Translations under genes and position numbers: made by a program | Shown here: one piece after another, positions 7,094-17,611 of the stretch | Layout of the letters: each line of letters begins with the position of its first letter | Position numbering within the stretch: position 1 is the stretch's first letter | Notes under the pieces: generated by a model | Database searches by the model: none | Told to the model about the DNA's origin: nothing | The model's input: only the letters and a program-made list of their open reading frames with translations | From: an uncultured Treponema sp. | Lineage (GTDB): Bacteria > Spirochaetota > Spirochaetia > Treponematales > Treponemataceae | Length of the DNA stretch: 35,964 bases | Assembly (NCBI GenBank): GCA_945915085.1 | Contig: CAMEET010000010.1 | Coordinates: 1 to 35,964, forward strand | Direction of reading: 5' to 3'

Positions 7094-10000
7094 ATGGCCG
7101 ATTATCATGAATTTCCGTCTGCTCTAGAAGGTACTCCTGTTGCTAACTTTGTACACCTGCATGTTCATTCTGACTATTCTCTTTTGGACAGCTGTGCAAC
7201 TTTGGATAAACTTGTTGCAAAAGCCAAAAGTTTAAACATGCCGGCTTTGGCTCTAACAGACCATGGAAATATGTTTGGAGCATTAAATTTTGAAAAACTC
7301 TGTCATGTAAACGGCATAAATCCTATTGTTGGAGAAGAATTTTATGTTGCCTATGGAAGTCATTACGAAAAAAATGATGTTCCTTACAGTCACAAAGGCG
7401 AAGAAGGCGACCGTCATGCACATTATTTCCACCTGATTTTATTGTGCGAAAATCAAAAAGGTTATGAAAATATGTGCTGGCTCAGTAGCCGTGCTTTTTG
7501 TGATGAAAATGCGCTTTATTACGGAAAACCTCGAATCGATTTTGAACTTTTGGAGCAGTATCACGAAGGATTAATCTGCTGTTCTGCCTGCATTCAAGGT
7601 GAACTTCCACAGATGCTTTTAGCTGGAATGGATAAAGAAGCCCGCGAACTAGCTCTAAAATACAAAAATCTTTTTGGTCCGGATCATTATTATATTGAAA
7701 TCCAGGATCACGGTATTCCCGAACAGAAAATTGTTGCTCAAAAACTTATTGATTTGGCACACGAACTTGATATTCCGCTTGTTGCAACAAACGATGTTCA
7801 TTATGTTGAAAAAGAAGATGCAATCGCTCAGGATGCACTGCGCTGTATAGGTTTTAAAAATCTTCTTCATGACAAACATGCAAAAATGGGCGGTGAACAG
7901 GATTTGGACAGCTGGTATTTAAAAACTGAACAGGAAATGCGAGCTCTTTTTCCGCAGTGTCCTGAAGCTTTTGATAATACAATAAAGATTGCCAATATGT
8001 GTAATCTGACAATCAAACAGTACTCAACTCCAGAATTAAAGGAATGTCTACCCCGCTTTGAGTTGCCAGAAGAATTCCGTACTCATGGAGATGATTATCA
8101 GGCAGACCAGAATGATTATGTTCGTTATATCGTAGAAGAAGGATTAAAAAAACGATACAAGGAAATTACACCTGAAATTAGAGCAAGAGCTGACTATGAA
8201 ATGAACACAATTTTTTCCATGGGGTTTTCCGGTTACTTTTTGATAGTTTGGGAATTCATCAACTGGGCAAAATCTACTTACGACCCCGTTCACAAATGTC
8301 CGAAACATTACATTCCGATTGGACCTGGACGTGGTTCTGGTGCTGGTTCGCTTGTTGCCTATGCCATGACAATCACAGATATTGACCCATTTAGATTTGG
8401 TCTGATTTTTGAAAGATTTTTGAATCCAGAACGTGTTTCCATGCCCGATTTTGACGTTGATATGGATTTCGATTATCGACAGGAGATTATTCAGCACACA
8501 CGAGATTTGTATGGTGATGCAAACGTCGGTCATATCGTAACTTTTGGTACACTCAAACCAAAAAACTGTATTGCAGATGTTGGTCGAATCTTGGGAATTC
8601 CTCTTTCGGAAGTGGCAATGCTCAAAAAATGCATTCCAGACAGTCCAAAAGCAAAACTAAAAGATGCTTTTTCTCCACCAACAGAAAAATTTCCAGATGG
8701 TGGGCAGCTTATTCCATATAAAGATGATCCGCGTTACACAGAACTTTTTGATTTGGCATTCCGTTTGGAAGGTGTAAAAAGAAATACAGGTCTTCATGCT
8801 TCAGGAATGGTGATTGGTTTGACTCCACTCCCTGCATGGGCTCCAGTTTTTAAAGATCCTAAAACTGGCGAAGTTGGTGTACAGTATACAATGGACATTA
8901 TTGAACCATGCGGACTTGTAAAATTTGACTATCTTGGATTAAAAACTCTTTCTCTGATTCGTTATGCCGAAGATATCATCAATAAACATAGAAAAGAAGA
9001 TGAACCAATGTTTAACACAGCCGATGTTTCAGAAACTGACAAAGAAACATTTGACCTTTTTAAACGCGGTGATTCCGTTGCAATTTTCCAGTTTGAAAGT
9101 CCTGGAATGCAGAAAATTCTTCGAGAATTCCAGCCTGAAAAACTTGAAGACCTTGTTGCCTTAAATGCGCTTTATCGGCCAGGTCCTATGGATTATATTC
9201 CAAAATATATGGAAGGAAAATGGCATCCAGAATCCATCGAATATCCTGACCCTTGTCTTGAAGGAATTTTAAAAGAAACTTATGGCGTTATGGTTTATCA
9301 GGAACAGGTAATGCAGGTTTCTCAAAAAATTGCAGGTTTTTCACTTGGTGGAGCGGATATGCTTCGTCGTGCTATGGGAAAGAAAAAACCTGAAGTTTTG
9401 ATGGGCAAGAAAAAAGAATTTATTGAAGGTGCTATCAAACAGGGATTTACAGAACAACATGCCGATGAAATTTTTGAGATTATGGTTCCATTCGCAGGTT
9501 ATGGATTCAATAAATCTCATGCAGCAGCTTATTCTGTTTTGGCATATCGAACAGGCTGGCTTAAAGCTCATTATCCTGCTGAATTTATGGCTGCAAACTT
9601 AACAAACGAGATCACTTCTACTGACGGACTTCCTTTTTATATTGAAGAAGCACGTTCTATCGGAATTCCAGTCGATCCTCCTGATGTAAACAGGTCAGAT
9701 GTTATTTTTGATGTTGTTGAAGGCAGAATTGTTTTCGGTTTGAAAGGCATCAAAGGAATGGGTGAAAATGCAGCACAGGCTATCGTGAAAGAACGTGAAA
9801 AAAATGGGCTGTATACTACATTTATGGATTTTATCACAAGAACTGGTGCACTTGTTGACAAAGATGAGGATGGCAGAGAAAAAACAATTATTAATAAAAA
9901 AGCGATTGAAGTTTTGATTAAAACAGGAGCTTTTGATAATCTGACAGAAAAAGATGGTACAAAACTAAACAGAGCGACACTTCTTGCAAATATGGAAAGT

Positions 10001-10822
10001 GCAATGGATTATGTTTCAGGCATTCTTGATGATAAAAGAAACGGACAAGGTGATTTATTCGAAGATTTTTCCGAAGAAGAAAAAGGCTTTGTCGATTTTA
10101 AATATACAATTATTGATGACATTCCATATATGGAAATCTTGAATATGGAAAAAGAATGTATTGGTTGCTATGTGAGTGGACATCCTTTAGATATATATAA
10201 AAAGGCAATCAATAAAGCGGTTACAGTTCGTGCAGGCAATATAGAAAGAATTGCACAAGAAGAAAAAGCTGAAAAGGATGCAATGATTTCTAGCGGTGCA
10301 AAACCATGGCAATTAAAAGATTCTGGAAAATCTTATATTGCTTTGGGAATGATAAACGGCATTCGTGAAATCACAACAAAAAAAGGTGATAGAATGGCTT
10401 TTGCTAAACTGAATGATTATGATGGCCAGATAGATTTAACTTTTTTTCCAAAAATTTGGGAAACATTGAAAATGCAAATTCAAGATGGTGAAGTATATGC
10501 GTTCAAAGGAAAAGTTGATGGTTCAAGAGATACTCCTTCTTTGATTGTTGATAGCATTGAAAATCCAGATGATTTGGAAAATCACAGTGCTACATCAGTG
10601 CATATAAAACTTTCCTCTGCGTTCACCAGCGAACAGGACATTTTTGAATTGAAAGATTTTCTTTTCGAAAGAATGGGAAAATGCGGTATCTTTTTCCATT
10701 TGGGAACGAACAAATCACCTTACGTTGTCAAAGTAAATAATCAAATCACAATTGATGCCGGTGAAGAAACTATTTCCCAGCTTAAAAAAATCGCTTTTGT
10801 TGAAGAAGTCTGGACGGAATAG
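7094..10822 (+). CDS. dnaE: DNA polymerase III subunit alpha
   Basis: 1242 aa; PHP motif FVHLHVHSDYSLLD, catalytic MPDFDVDMDF, PGRGSGAGSLVAYA, C-terminal OB-fold region. Confidence 0.97.
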   Translation: MADYHEFPSALEGTPVANFVHLHVHSDYSLLDSCATLDKLVAKAKSLNMPALALTDHGNMFGALNFEKLCHVNGINPIVGEEFYVAYGSHYEKNDVPYSHKGEEGDRHAHYFHLILLCENQKGYENMCWLSSRAFCDENALYYGKPRIDFELLEQYHEGLICCSACIQGELPQMLLAGMDKEARELALKYKNLFGPDHYYIEIQDHGIPEQKIVAQKLIDLAHELDIPLVATNDVHYVEKEDAIAQDALRCIGFKNLLHDKHAKMGGEQDLDSWYLKTEQEMRALFPQCPEAFDNTIKIANMCNLTIKQYSTPELKECLPRFELPEEFRTHGDDYQADQNDYVRYIVEEGLKKRYKEITPEIRARADYEMNTIFSMGFSGYFLIVWEFINWAKSTYDPVHKCPKHYIPIGPGRGSGAGSLVAYAMTITDIDPFRFGLIFERFLNPERVSMPDFDVDMDFDYRQEIIQHTRDLYGDANVGHIVTFGTLKPKNCIADVGRILGIPLSEVAMLKKCIPDSPKAKLKDAFSPPTEKFPDGGQLIPYKDDPRYTELFDLAFRLEGVKRNTGLHASGMVIGLTPLPAWAPVFKDPKTGEVGVQYTMDIIEPCGLVKFDYLGLKTLSLIRYAEDIINKHRKEDEPMFNTADVSETDKETFDLFKRGDSVAIFQFESPGMQKILREFQPEKLEDLVALNALYRPGPMDYIPKYMEGKWHPESIEYPDPCLEGILKETYGVMVYQEQVMQVSQKIAGFSLGGADMLRRAMGKKKPEVLMGKKKEFIEGAIKQGFTEQHADEIFEIMVPFAGYGFNKSHAAAYSVLAYRTGWLKAHYPAEFMAANLTNEITSTDGLPFYIEEARSIGIPVDPPDVNRSDVIFDVVEGRIVFGLKGIKGMGENAAQAIVKEREKNGLYTTFMDFITRTGALVDKDEDGREKTIINKKAIEVLIKTGAFDNLTEKDGTKLNRATLLANMESAMDYVSGILDDKRNGQGDLFEDFSEEEKGFVDFKYTIIDDIPYMEILNMEKECIGCYVSGHPLDIYKKAINKAVTVRAGNIERIAQEEKAEKDAMISSGAKPWQLKDSGKSYIALGMINGIREITTKKGDRMAFAKLNDYDGQIDLTFFPKIWETLKMQIQDGEVYAFKGKVDGSRDTPSLIVDSIENPDDLENHSATSVHIKLSSAFTSEQDIFELKDFLFERMGKCGIFFHLGTNKSPYVVKVNNQITIDAGEETISQLKKIAFVEEVWTE

Positions 10823-10934
10823 TTTTTTTGCATGGGATTTACATTTTTGTAATTAAAGACAGCTTTTAAAATATTTTTTCGGTTTTTTCTTGCAAAAATG
10901 CAGATTTCTTCTTATTTTTATGATGAGGTATTTG

Positions 10935-11531
10935 ATGAGCGTAATTCTTTCATTATTATCAGCAGTTTTAACGGTATATACAGTTTTGTGTTTTATAAAC
11001 ATCATTATGTCATGGTTACCTGGTGTAAAATTTACAACATTCGGAAAATTTATTTCGTCTGTCACAGATCCATATCTTACTTTTTTTTCAAAATGGCGCT
11101 TTTTGACAATCGGTCACATTGATTTTTCACCAATCATTTCAATTGGATTGCTGTCCCTCGCCTCGAGCATTTTATCGGGTATTCAAAGTACCGGCCGGAT
11201 TTATTTTGGTGGAATTCTTGCAACTGTAATCTACATGTTGTGGAACATTATTTCATCGATTTTATCAATCTTCCTGTTATTTGTTATAATCAGATGGATA
11301 ATGCTTTTAGTCAGTAAAGGAAGTTCTTCTTACAATTCACCATGGAATCAGATTGATGCGTTTTTGCAGAACATTTCTTATAAGGTGGCAGGAACTTTTT
11401 CCAAAAATACTTTTTCTATGACTTACAAAAAATCACTTTTGATTACATGGATTACATTGCTGATGATTTTGCTGCTTGGAAATTTTTTAATCAGAATTCT
11501 TGTAGGACTTTGTTATAGAATGCCATTTTAA
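10935..11531 (+). CDS. YggT family membrane protein
   Basis: Start placed at MSVILSLLSAVLTVYTVLCFINIIMSWLP; two YggT-like repeats (VLCFINIIMSWLP / LLFVIIRWIML), strongly hydrophobic. Confidence 0.8.
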   Translation: MSVILSLLSAVLTVYTVLCFINIIMSWLPGVKFTTFGKFISSVTDPYLTFFSKWRFLTIGHIDFSPIISIGLLSLASSILSGIQSTGRIYFGGILATVIYMLWNIISSILSIFLLFVIIRWIMLLVSKGSSSYNSPWNQIDAFLQNISYKVAGTFSKNTFSMTYKKSLLITWITLLMILLLGNFLIRILVGLCYRMPF

Positions 11532-11548
11532 AGGCATATTTTGAAAAG

Positions 11549-13696
11549 GTGAAAGTTTCGCAGATAAAAAATCCGGTTTCTTCTATTTCTGGAATCGGAC
11601 CGCAGCTTACAAAATGTCTCGCAAAGCTGAATGTTTTTACAGTCGGCGATTTGCTTGAATATTATCCCCGCGATTATGATGACAGAACGAAACGTATTTT
11701 TCTTAAAGATTTTGCCAGCCACCAGAAAGTTCACACAGTTGCAAAAGTTGTTTCTCATCAATGGTTTGGTTATGGCAATATGAAAACGTTGAAAATCATC
11801 ATCAATGATTCTTCTGCCACAGCTGAACTTATCTGTTTTAACCGTCAGTTTTTGGAAAAAGTACTGGTTCCAGGTTCAATCATAACTGTGACCGGTCAAT
11901 TCTATGTAAAATATAATTCTTTGCAAAGTTCATCTTTTGAAGCTATCAAAATGAATGTTGATCCAAATTCTGACATTTCAGTTTTATCTCCTTCGGATAA
12001 TCGCGTTGTTCCAGTTTATCCGCTTACAGAAGGTCTAACACAAAAAGCTCTGCAAAAAGCAATTTCTCAAGCAATTTCTCAATATTCGCTTGGAATTGAA
12101 AATGAAATCCCTGTTGATTTGATAGAAAAATATGGACTTCTGCAGAAACAACAAGCTATCCGTTATATTCACGAACCACAGACGATGCAGCAAGTTATTT
12201 TGGCTAGAAAAACATTAAGTTATGAAGAATTGTATCTATTTCAATCAACTCTGCTTAAAAGAATGGTTGAACGAAAAGGATTAACAAAAGTAAAAAACGA
12301 AGATGATTTAAATCCTTTTGAAAGTGATAAAAAAGAAATCCAGATTGAAGATTTTGCCGACTCACTTTCTCCGCTGCAAAAACAATTTTTTGATTCGCTT
12401 CCATTTGAACTGACTTCTGACCAAAAAAAAGTGATTTTTGAAATTAATCAGGAAATTGATAAAAGTTACCAGGAACGCGAAAGGCTTTTAAATCAGCTTG
12501 ATCGTGGTTTTCCGCCACCGCTTCGAAATCCGTTTTCTATGGCACGTCTTGTACAAGGTGATGTTGGCTCTGGAAAAACACTTGTTTCCCTTTTTGCATG
12601 CCTGCGGACAATCAGCTGGAAAGGTCAATGTGCTTTTATGGCACCAACTGAAATTCTTGCAAGACAGCACGCAGAAACCATGGCAAAACTTTTTACGAAT
12701 CTTGGAATCAGGATAGCTTTTTTGACAGGAAATGTAAAATCAAAAGGAAGGACACAAATTCTGAAAGCTATGAAGCAAGGAGAACTTGATATAATTGTAG
12801 GAACGCATGCACTTTTTTCACCCCAAGTTGTTTACAAAGATTTAAGACTTTCTGTAATTGATGAACAACACAGGTTTGGTGTTTTACAGCGGCAATCAAT
12901 TATTAATAAAGGAAGATTTTTTGAGCATGGAGTAAATTTTGAACAAAACCTGTTAATGATGAGTGCAACACCAATTCCTCAAAGTCTTGCTTTAACAATG
13001 TTTGGTGATTTGGATATTTCAACCATTTATGCAAAACCACAGGGACGGAAAGAAATCCAGACATTTCTTGTAAAAGAAGGCAACGAATTTAATGCTTATG
13101 AAGCAGTTCGTAAAGAATTGCAGAAAGGAAAACAGGCATATTTTGTTTATCCTGCAATCGATAGTGATGAAAACATAAAATCAGCACAGCGGGCTTTTGA
13201 TTTTCTTTGTCAAAAAGTGTATCCTCAGCATAAATGTGCACTTTTGCACAGTAAAATTCCACTAGAAGAGCAGGAAACTATTTTACAGCAATTTTATGAT
13301 GGAACGATACAGGTTTTGGCTGCAACTACAGTTATTGAAGTCGGAGTTGATGTTCCAAATGCTACTTGCATTGTCATAGAGCAGGCAGATCATTTTGGCA
13401 TGGCACAACTACATCAACTTAGAGGTCGAGTTGGACGGGGAAACGAACAGTCTTATTGTTATTTGATTTACAGCAAAAACATTACAGAAACTGGAATTGA
13501 AAGAATGAAAGCACTACGCCAGAGTACAGATGGATTTTACATTGCACAAAAAGATCTGGAAACTCGTGGACCTGGAGAATTAAACGGAACACTTCAAGCT
13601 GGAGAACTTACTTTCAAGATTGCAGATTTAAGCCGTGACATGCAGATTATGCAGACAGCACGAAAAGATGCAATGAAAAGACTTTCATCAGATTAA
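11549..13696 (+). CDS. recG: ATP-dependent DNA helicase RecG
   Basis: 715 aa; wedge/OB domain, ARLVQGDVGSGKTLVS Walker A, DEQHRFGVLQR, MMSATPIPQSLALT, QLRGRVGRG. Confidence 0.97.
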   Translation: MKVSQIKNPVSSISGIGPQLTKCLAKLNVFTVGDLLEYYPRDYDDRTKRIFLKDFASHQKVHTVAKVVSHQWFGYGNMKTLKIIINDSSATAELICFNRQFLEKVLVPGSIITVTGQFYVKYNSLQSSSFEAIKMNVDPNSDISVLSPSDNRVVPVYPLTEGLTQKALQKAISQAISQYSLGIENEIPVDLIEKYGLLQKQQAIRYIHEPQTMQQVILARKTLSYEELYLFQSTLLKRMVERKGLTKVKNEDDLNPFESDKKEIQIEDFADSLSPLQKQFFDSLPFELTSDQKKVIFEINQEIDKSYQERERLLNQLDRGFPPPLRNPFSMARLVQGDVGSGKTLVSLFACLRTISWKGQCAFMAPTEILARQHAETMAKLFTNLGIRIAFLTGNVKSKGRTQILKAMKQGELDIIVGTHALFSPQVVYKDLRLSVIDEQHRFGVLQRQSIINKGRFFEHGVNFEQNLLMMSATPIPQSLALTMFGDLDISTIYAKPQGRKEIQTFLVKEGNEFNAYEAVRKELQKGKQAYFVYPAIDSDENIKSAQRAFDFLCQKVYPQHKCALLHSKIPLEEQETILQQFYDGTIQVLAATTVIEVGVDVPNATCIVIEQADHFGMAQLHQLRGRVGRGNEQSYCYLIYSKNITETGIERMKALRQSTDGFYIAQKDLETRGPGELNGTLQAGELTFKIADLSRDMQIMQTARKDAMKRLSSD

Positions 13697-14316
13697 TTTA
13701 TTTTTCCGTTAATTATTTCCACCCATGACCTCGAATCTTTTTTCAGTGGATCCAGATTTAATGCCTTTACAAACTGTGTAAGGCCTGCTTTTATATCTTT
13801 TGCAGAACCATCCGTATCAGTCACCTCAATTTCAACATATTTTAATTCGTTGACAATTTCAAGCTCCAGATGAAAAGTAACTCCCTCAAACAAACTGAAC
13901 GTACAGTAAACACCACAAGCTTTTTTTTCTTTAGAAAACCATCTGGAATAACCAGAAAGCGCAAAAAAATCTCTCAGAACATCAGCATCTTCGATAAAAG
14001 TTTCATCTTCTTTATTCACTTCAATGCCGTCTTCCACCACCTTTCGTTTAATTGTAAAATACGAACGCCTGTCATTTTCAAAATCCTGAGTTCTGATGCG
14101 GATTACCTGCGGTTCATTATTTTCTCTTCGCTCAATTTCTTTTTTATACTTTGAAAAATATTCATCCTTTTTCAGAAAAAATTTTCTTTCACAAGGATTT
14201 TTATCATCACCGAGAATTTTAATTCCATCAATAGATTTTTTTAAACATAAAAAATCATAAATTCTGTCAAATTCCTCAGAAGTCAAAGGAATTTTAATCT
14301 CAATTTCACGCCCCAT
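13693..14316 (-). CDS. CYTH-domain protein (class IV adenylate cyclase / thiamine-triphosphatase superfamily)
   Basis: 207 aa; N-terminal MGREIEIKIPL (ExExK), alternating charged beta-strand motifs IRIRTQ, YFTIKRK, HLELEIV, YVEIEV. Confidence 0.8.
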   Translation of the reverse strand: MGREIEIKIPLTSEEFDRIYDFLCLKKSIDGIKILGDDKNPCERKFFLKKDEYFSKYKKEIERRENNEPQVIRIRTQDFENDRRSYFTIKRKVVEDGIEVNKEDETFIEDADVLRDFFALSGYSRWFSKEKKACGVYCTFSLFEGVTFHLELEIVNELKYVEIEVTDTDGSAKDIKAGLTQFVKALNLDPLKKDSRSWVEIINGKIN

Positions 14317-14330
14317 AAATTACCATAAAA

Positions 14331-14756
14331 TCAATGACAGTTTTCATCTGTTTTTAAATATTTCACAAAATCCTCATGCATTTTTGGATAAGCCTTTTTA
14401 AGCATAACAGGATTACCATCTTTATCAAAAAAACAATGAGAACTTGAAGCAGTAAACACAACTTCCTGATTCACTGTAAAAATGTACCCAAACACAGTCT
14501 TAAAAGCAGAAAGTTTTTCCACAAAAACTTCAATATGAATTTCATCAGGGAAAGTTGTTGTTTTTTTATAGTTACAGGAAATGGAAATCACAGGAGAAGA
14601 AATTCCCTCTTCTTCAAGCTTATCAAAACTCCAGCCAAGCTCATCAAGAAAATAAAGACGTGCCTCCTCCATATATCGAACATAATTTGAATGATGAGTG
14701 ATGCCCATTTTATCCGTTTCATAATAATTTACTTTTCTAATGTATGGTTTCATACT
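14331..14756 (-). CDS. Acyl-CoA thioesterase, YbgC/4-hydroxybenzoyl-CoA thioesterase family
   Basis: MKPYIRKVNYYETDKMGITHHSNYVRYMEEARLYFLDELG hot-dog active-site motif; start trimmed to internal Met. Confidence 0.88.
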   Translation of the reverse strand, partial: SMKPYIRKVNYYETDKMGITHHSNYVRYMEEARLYFLDELGWSFDKLEEEGISSPVISISCNYKKTTTFPDEIHIEVFVEKLSAFKTVFGYIFTVNQEVVFTASSSHCFFDKDGNPVMLKKAYPKMHEDFVKYLKTDENCH

Positions 14757-14859
14757 ATAATTATTACTAAATTTGCAAAAAATTGTCAACACAAAATGTT
14801 GTACATCGTGGAAAAAGATAATTTCACAAAATTCAAGTTTTATCCTTTTTTATCAGCAA

Positions 14860-15018
14860 AGTGCAGACAGTCAGTCGCCTTCCGCCACTACGCTGTCGCT
14901 CCGGTCTTTCAGACCCGCCAAAGGCGGTGGCTCCACGCTCGGTACGCTGCTTAGTTTACAATCTGCGCCAAACATTTCAAACTGGCGGAATGTAACTGAT
15001 AAAATCAGGGACAGACCT
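14860..15018. repeat. GC-rich intergenic repeat, family B copy 2 (inverted)
   Basis: Ends CAGGGACAGACCT (reverse complement AGGTCTGTCCCTG). Block contains GGTCT-TTC-AGACC and CCGCC-AAA-GGCGG hairpins; reverse complement has GAGCCACCGC...GCGTAGTGG as in copy 3. Confidence 0.6.
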
Positions 15019-15047
15019 AATTTCACCTTATACTAATTTCACCTTAT
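15017..15047. repeat. 16-bp-period tandem duplication
   Basis: CTAATTTCACCTTAT-A-CTAATTTCACCTTAT. Confidence 0.9.
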
Positions 15048-15200
15048 CGCTTCCCTGCTATCAAAATGTAAATAAAACTTTACCATTTTATCATTTACTT
15101 AAAAAAAAGTTAATGCAAAATAATTTTTAATATGTTATATTTAAAATTAATTAAAAAAAGGAAGCAAATTCCAAAAAAACAAACTAAACGAGGGCGTAAA

Positions 15201-17411
15201 ATGATTTTTTTTGACAAAGCACAGCAGACATTTCGATTGGAAACTCCAAATTCTTCATATTGCATTTGCATAACACAAAAAGGCTACGTTTCACACGCAT
15301 ATTATGGAGCAAAAATTGGCAGTGACGATATTTCTTATCTCACACGACAATTTGAATACGGTTTCAGTACCAATGAAATCTTTAGGGAAAAACATTCTCT
15401 TCTTGACTTTCTGCCGATGGAATACCCTTTTGATGGTGTCGGAGATTTTCGAAAATCAGCTATTGCAGTAACAAATCAAAATGGCAATAATGCCGTTGAA
15501 CTAAAATACAAAGATTACAAAATAATCGAAGGAACTGTTCAACTAGACGGGCTTCCATGTGTTTTTGGTGAAAAATCTTCCTGCCAAACTCTTGAAATTA
15601 TTACAGAGGACGAAGTTTTAGGTCTGGAAGTTATTCTTTTTTATACCGTTTTTGATGATAATGATGCGATTGTTCGTTCTGCAAAAATCATCAACAACAA
15701 TAAACATGGCGAAACAGTCTTGATAAAAAAAGCACTTTCTCTTTCTTTTGATATGGATGATGACGATTATGACATGATAACTCTGCATGGCTCATGGGCA
15801 CGGGAACGCCATATCGACAGACGACCTGTTCACATGGGATTGCAGGGAACAGAAAGTATCCGCGGAGAAACAAGTCATCAGGAACATCCGTTTATGGCAA
15901 TCTTGAATCACAATGCAGATAACGACAGTGGAAATATTTATGGTGTTAATTTCATATATTCTGGAAACTTTATTGCCAGCGTACAGAAAAATCAGTTTGG
16001 TTCCATCAGAACGCAAATCGGTATCAATCCAGAAAATTTTACATGGCAGCTTGAAGCCGGACAGTGTTTTGAAACTCCACAGGCAGTTCTTGTGTTCAGT
16101 TCAGAAGGATTAAATGGTATGAGTCACATTTTTCATGATTTATATCGTGAACATTTGATTCGAAGTCCTTACAAAAAAACTATGCGTCCAATTTTAATAA
16201 ACAACTGGGAAGCAACTTATTTTAATTTTGATGAAGAAAAACTTCTTGATATTGCAAGAGAAGCTCACAAAGATGGAATCGAAATGCTTGTAATGGACGA
16301 TGGCTGGTTTGGACACAGAAATTCTGATGATTCAAGTCTTGGAGACTGGTTTGTAAATGAAAATAAACTTAAAGGCGGATTAAAAAATCTTGTTGACAAG
16401 GTAAACAAAACAGGCATGAAATTTGGAATCTGGTTTGAACCGGAAATGATTTCCCCTGATTCTACCCTTTTTAAAAACCATCCGGATTATGCCATTCAAA
16501 TTCCAGGACGTGAACCAGGAATGAGCCGTCAGCAGCTTGTTCTTGACATCACAAGAAAAGAAGTTCGTGAATGTATTTACAATCAAATTTCAAAAATCCT
16601 TCACAGCGCAAATATTGAATACGTCAAATGGGATATGAATCGACAACTTTCTGATATCGGTTCTCTTGATTTGCATGGAACTAAAAATGGCGAGTTTTTC
16701 CATCGTTATGTTCTTGCTGTCTATGAAATGCAGGAAAAACTTATCACCGAGTTTCCAAACCTTCTTTTAGAAAACTGTTCAGGCGGTGGTGCAAGGTTTG
16801 ACCCTGGCATGCTTTATTACAGTCCTCAGATTTGGTGTTCAGATGACACAGACGCAATCGAACGTCTTGAAATTCAAGAGGGGACAGCCCTAATGTATCC
16901 GCTTTCTTCGATGGGAGCACATGTTTCTGTATGTCCAAATCATACAGTTGGAAGAAATACTCCATTCAAAACTCGCGGTTATGTTGCACTTGCAGGAACT
17001 TTTGGGTACGAACTTGACATTACAAAACTAAGTGAAGAAGAAAGAAAAATAATTCCACATCAGATTGAACTTTATAAAAAATACAGCGATATTGTAAGAA
17101 ACGGTGATTACTGGAGAATTGCAAGTTACAGTGAAAATCACGAATTTGACTGCTGGGCCTGCATTTCAAAAGACAAAAACAAGGCACTTATAACTTTTGT
17201 GCAAGTTTTGAATCATCCGAATTTTAAAAAGCGTTTTATAAAAATCAAAGGAATTTGTGCAGAAAGCAATTATCTTGTTCATTATCTTGATGATGAACAA
17301 AATTCCAAGCCGCTGGAACTAAAAGGAAGCACAATTATAAATGCCGGCATTCCAGTTTCCCGCGATTGGGGTGATTTCCAGGGAAAACTTATTTATTTAG
17401 AAAAAAAATAA
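15201..17411 (+). CDS. Alpha-galactosidase, GH36
   Basis: Start placed at MIFFDKAQQTFRLET (RBS GAGGG). Motifs LVMDDGWFGHRNSD, GIWFEPEMISPDS, EYVKWDMNR, LLLENCSGGGARFDPGMLYY, SDDTD. Confidence 0.94.
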   Translation: MIFFDKAQQTFRLETPNSSYCICITQKGYVSHAYYGAKIGSDDISYLTRQFEYGFSTNEIFREKHSLLDFLPMEYPFDGVGDFRKSAIAVTNQNGNNAVELKYKDYKIIEGTVQLDGLPCVFGEKSSCQTLEIITEDEVLGLEVILFYTVFDDNDAIVRSAKIINNNKHGETVLIKKALSLSFDMDDDDYDMITLHGSWARERHIDRRPVHMGLQGTESIRGETSHQEHPFMAILNHNADNDSGNIYGVNFIYSGNFIASVQKNQFGSIRTQIGINPENFTWQLEAGQCFETPQAVLVFSSEGLNGMSHIFHDLYREHLIRSPYKKTMRPILINNWEATYFNFDEEKLLDIAREAHKDGIEMLVMDDGWFGHRNSDDSSLGDWFVNENKLKGGLKNLVDKVNKTGMKFGIWFEPEMISPDSTLFKNHPDYAIQIPGREPGMSRQQLVLDITRKEVRECIYNQISKILHSANIEYVKWDMNRQLSDIGSLDLHGTKNGEFFHRYVLAVYEMQEKLITEFPNLLLENCSGGGARFDPGMLYYSPQIWCSDDTDAIERLEIQEGTALMYPLSSMGAHVSVCPNHTVGRNTPFKTRGYVALAGTFGYELDITKLSEEERKIIPHQIELYKKYSDIVRNGDYWRIASYSENHEFDCWACISKDKNKALITFVQVLNHPNFKKRFIKIKGICAESNYLVHYLDDEQNSKPLELKGSTIINAGIPVSRDWGDFQGKLIYLEKK

Positions 17412-17611
17412 TAGTTTAAATCAAAAGGCTAAAATAGAGACATTTGATTTAACTTAAGGTTTCTACAAAAACTCTGAGTCAAACTGTTCTCTTGGTGCAA
17501 ATGAATCATAAATTCTCGAAAGTAAAAAACTTTTTCTTCAAGTTTATGTTTTTTTGAATTTTTTTCTGATTTGACTTCCATAAATTGTATAGTTAGGGCT
17601 TATTTATATAT

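Noticed and set aside
8144-8533. 129-aa minus-strand ORF
   Set aside because: Wholly inside dnaE in antisense; low-complexity translation, no independent support.
14691-15036. Two 87-aa plus-strand ORFs
   Set aside because: Overlap the thioesterase start and the family B GC-rich repeat in different frames; no RBS, repeat-derived.
15132-15200. ORF-track N-terminal extension of the GH36 gene
   Set aside because: The Lys-rich extension lacks an RBS, whereas the ATG at 15201 has a good GAGGG RBS and begins a GH36-like N-terminus.
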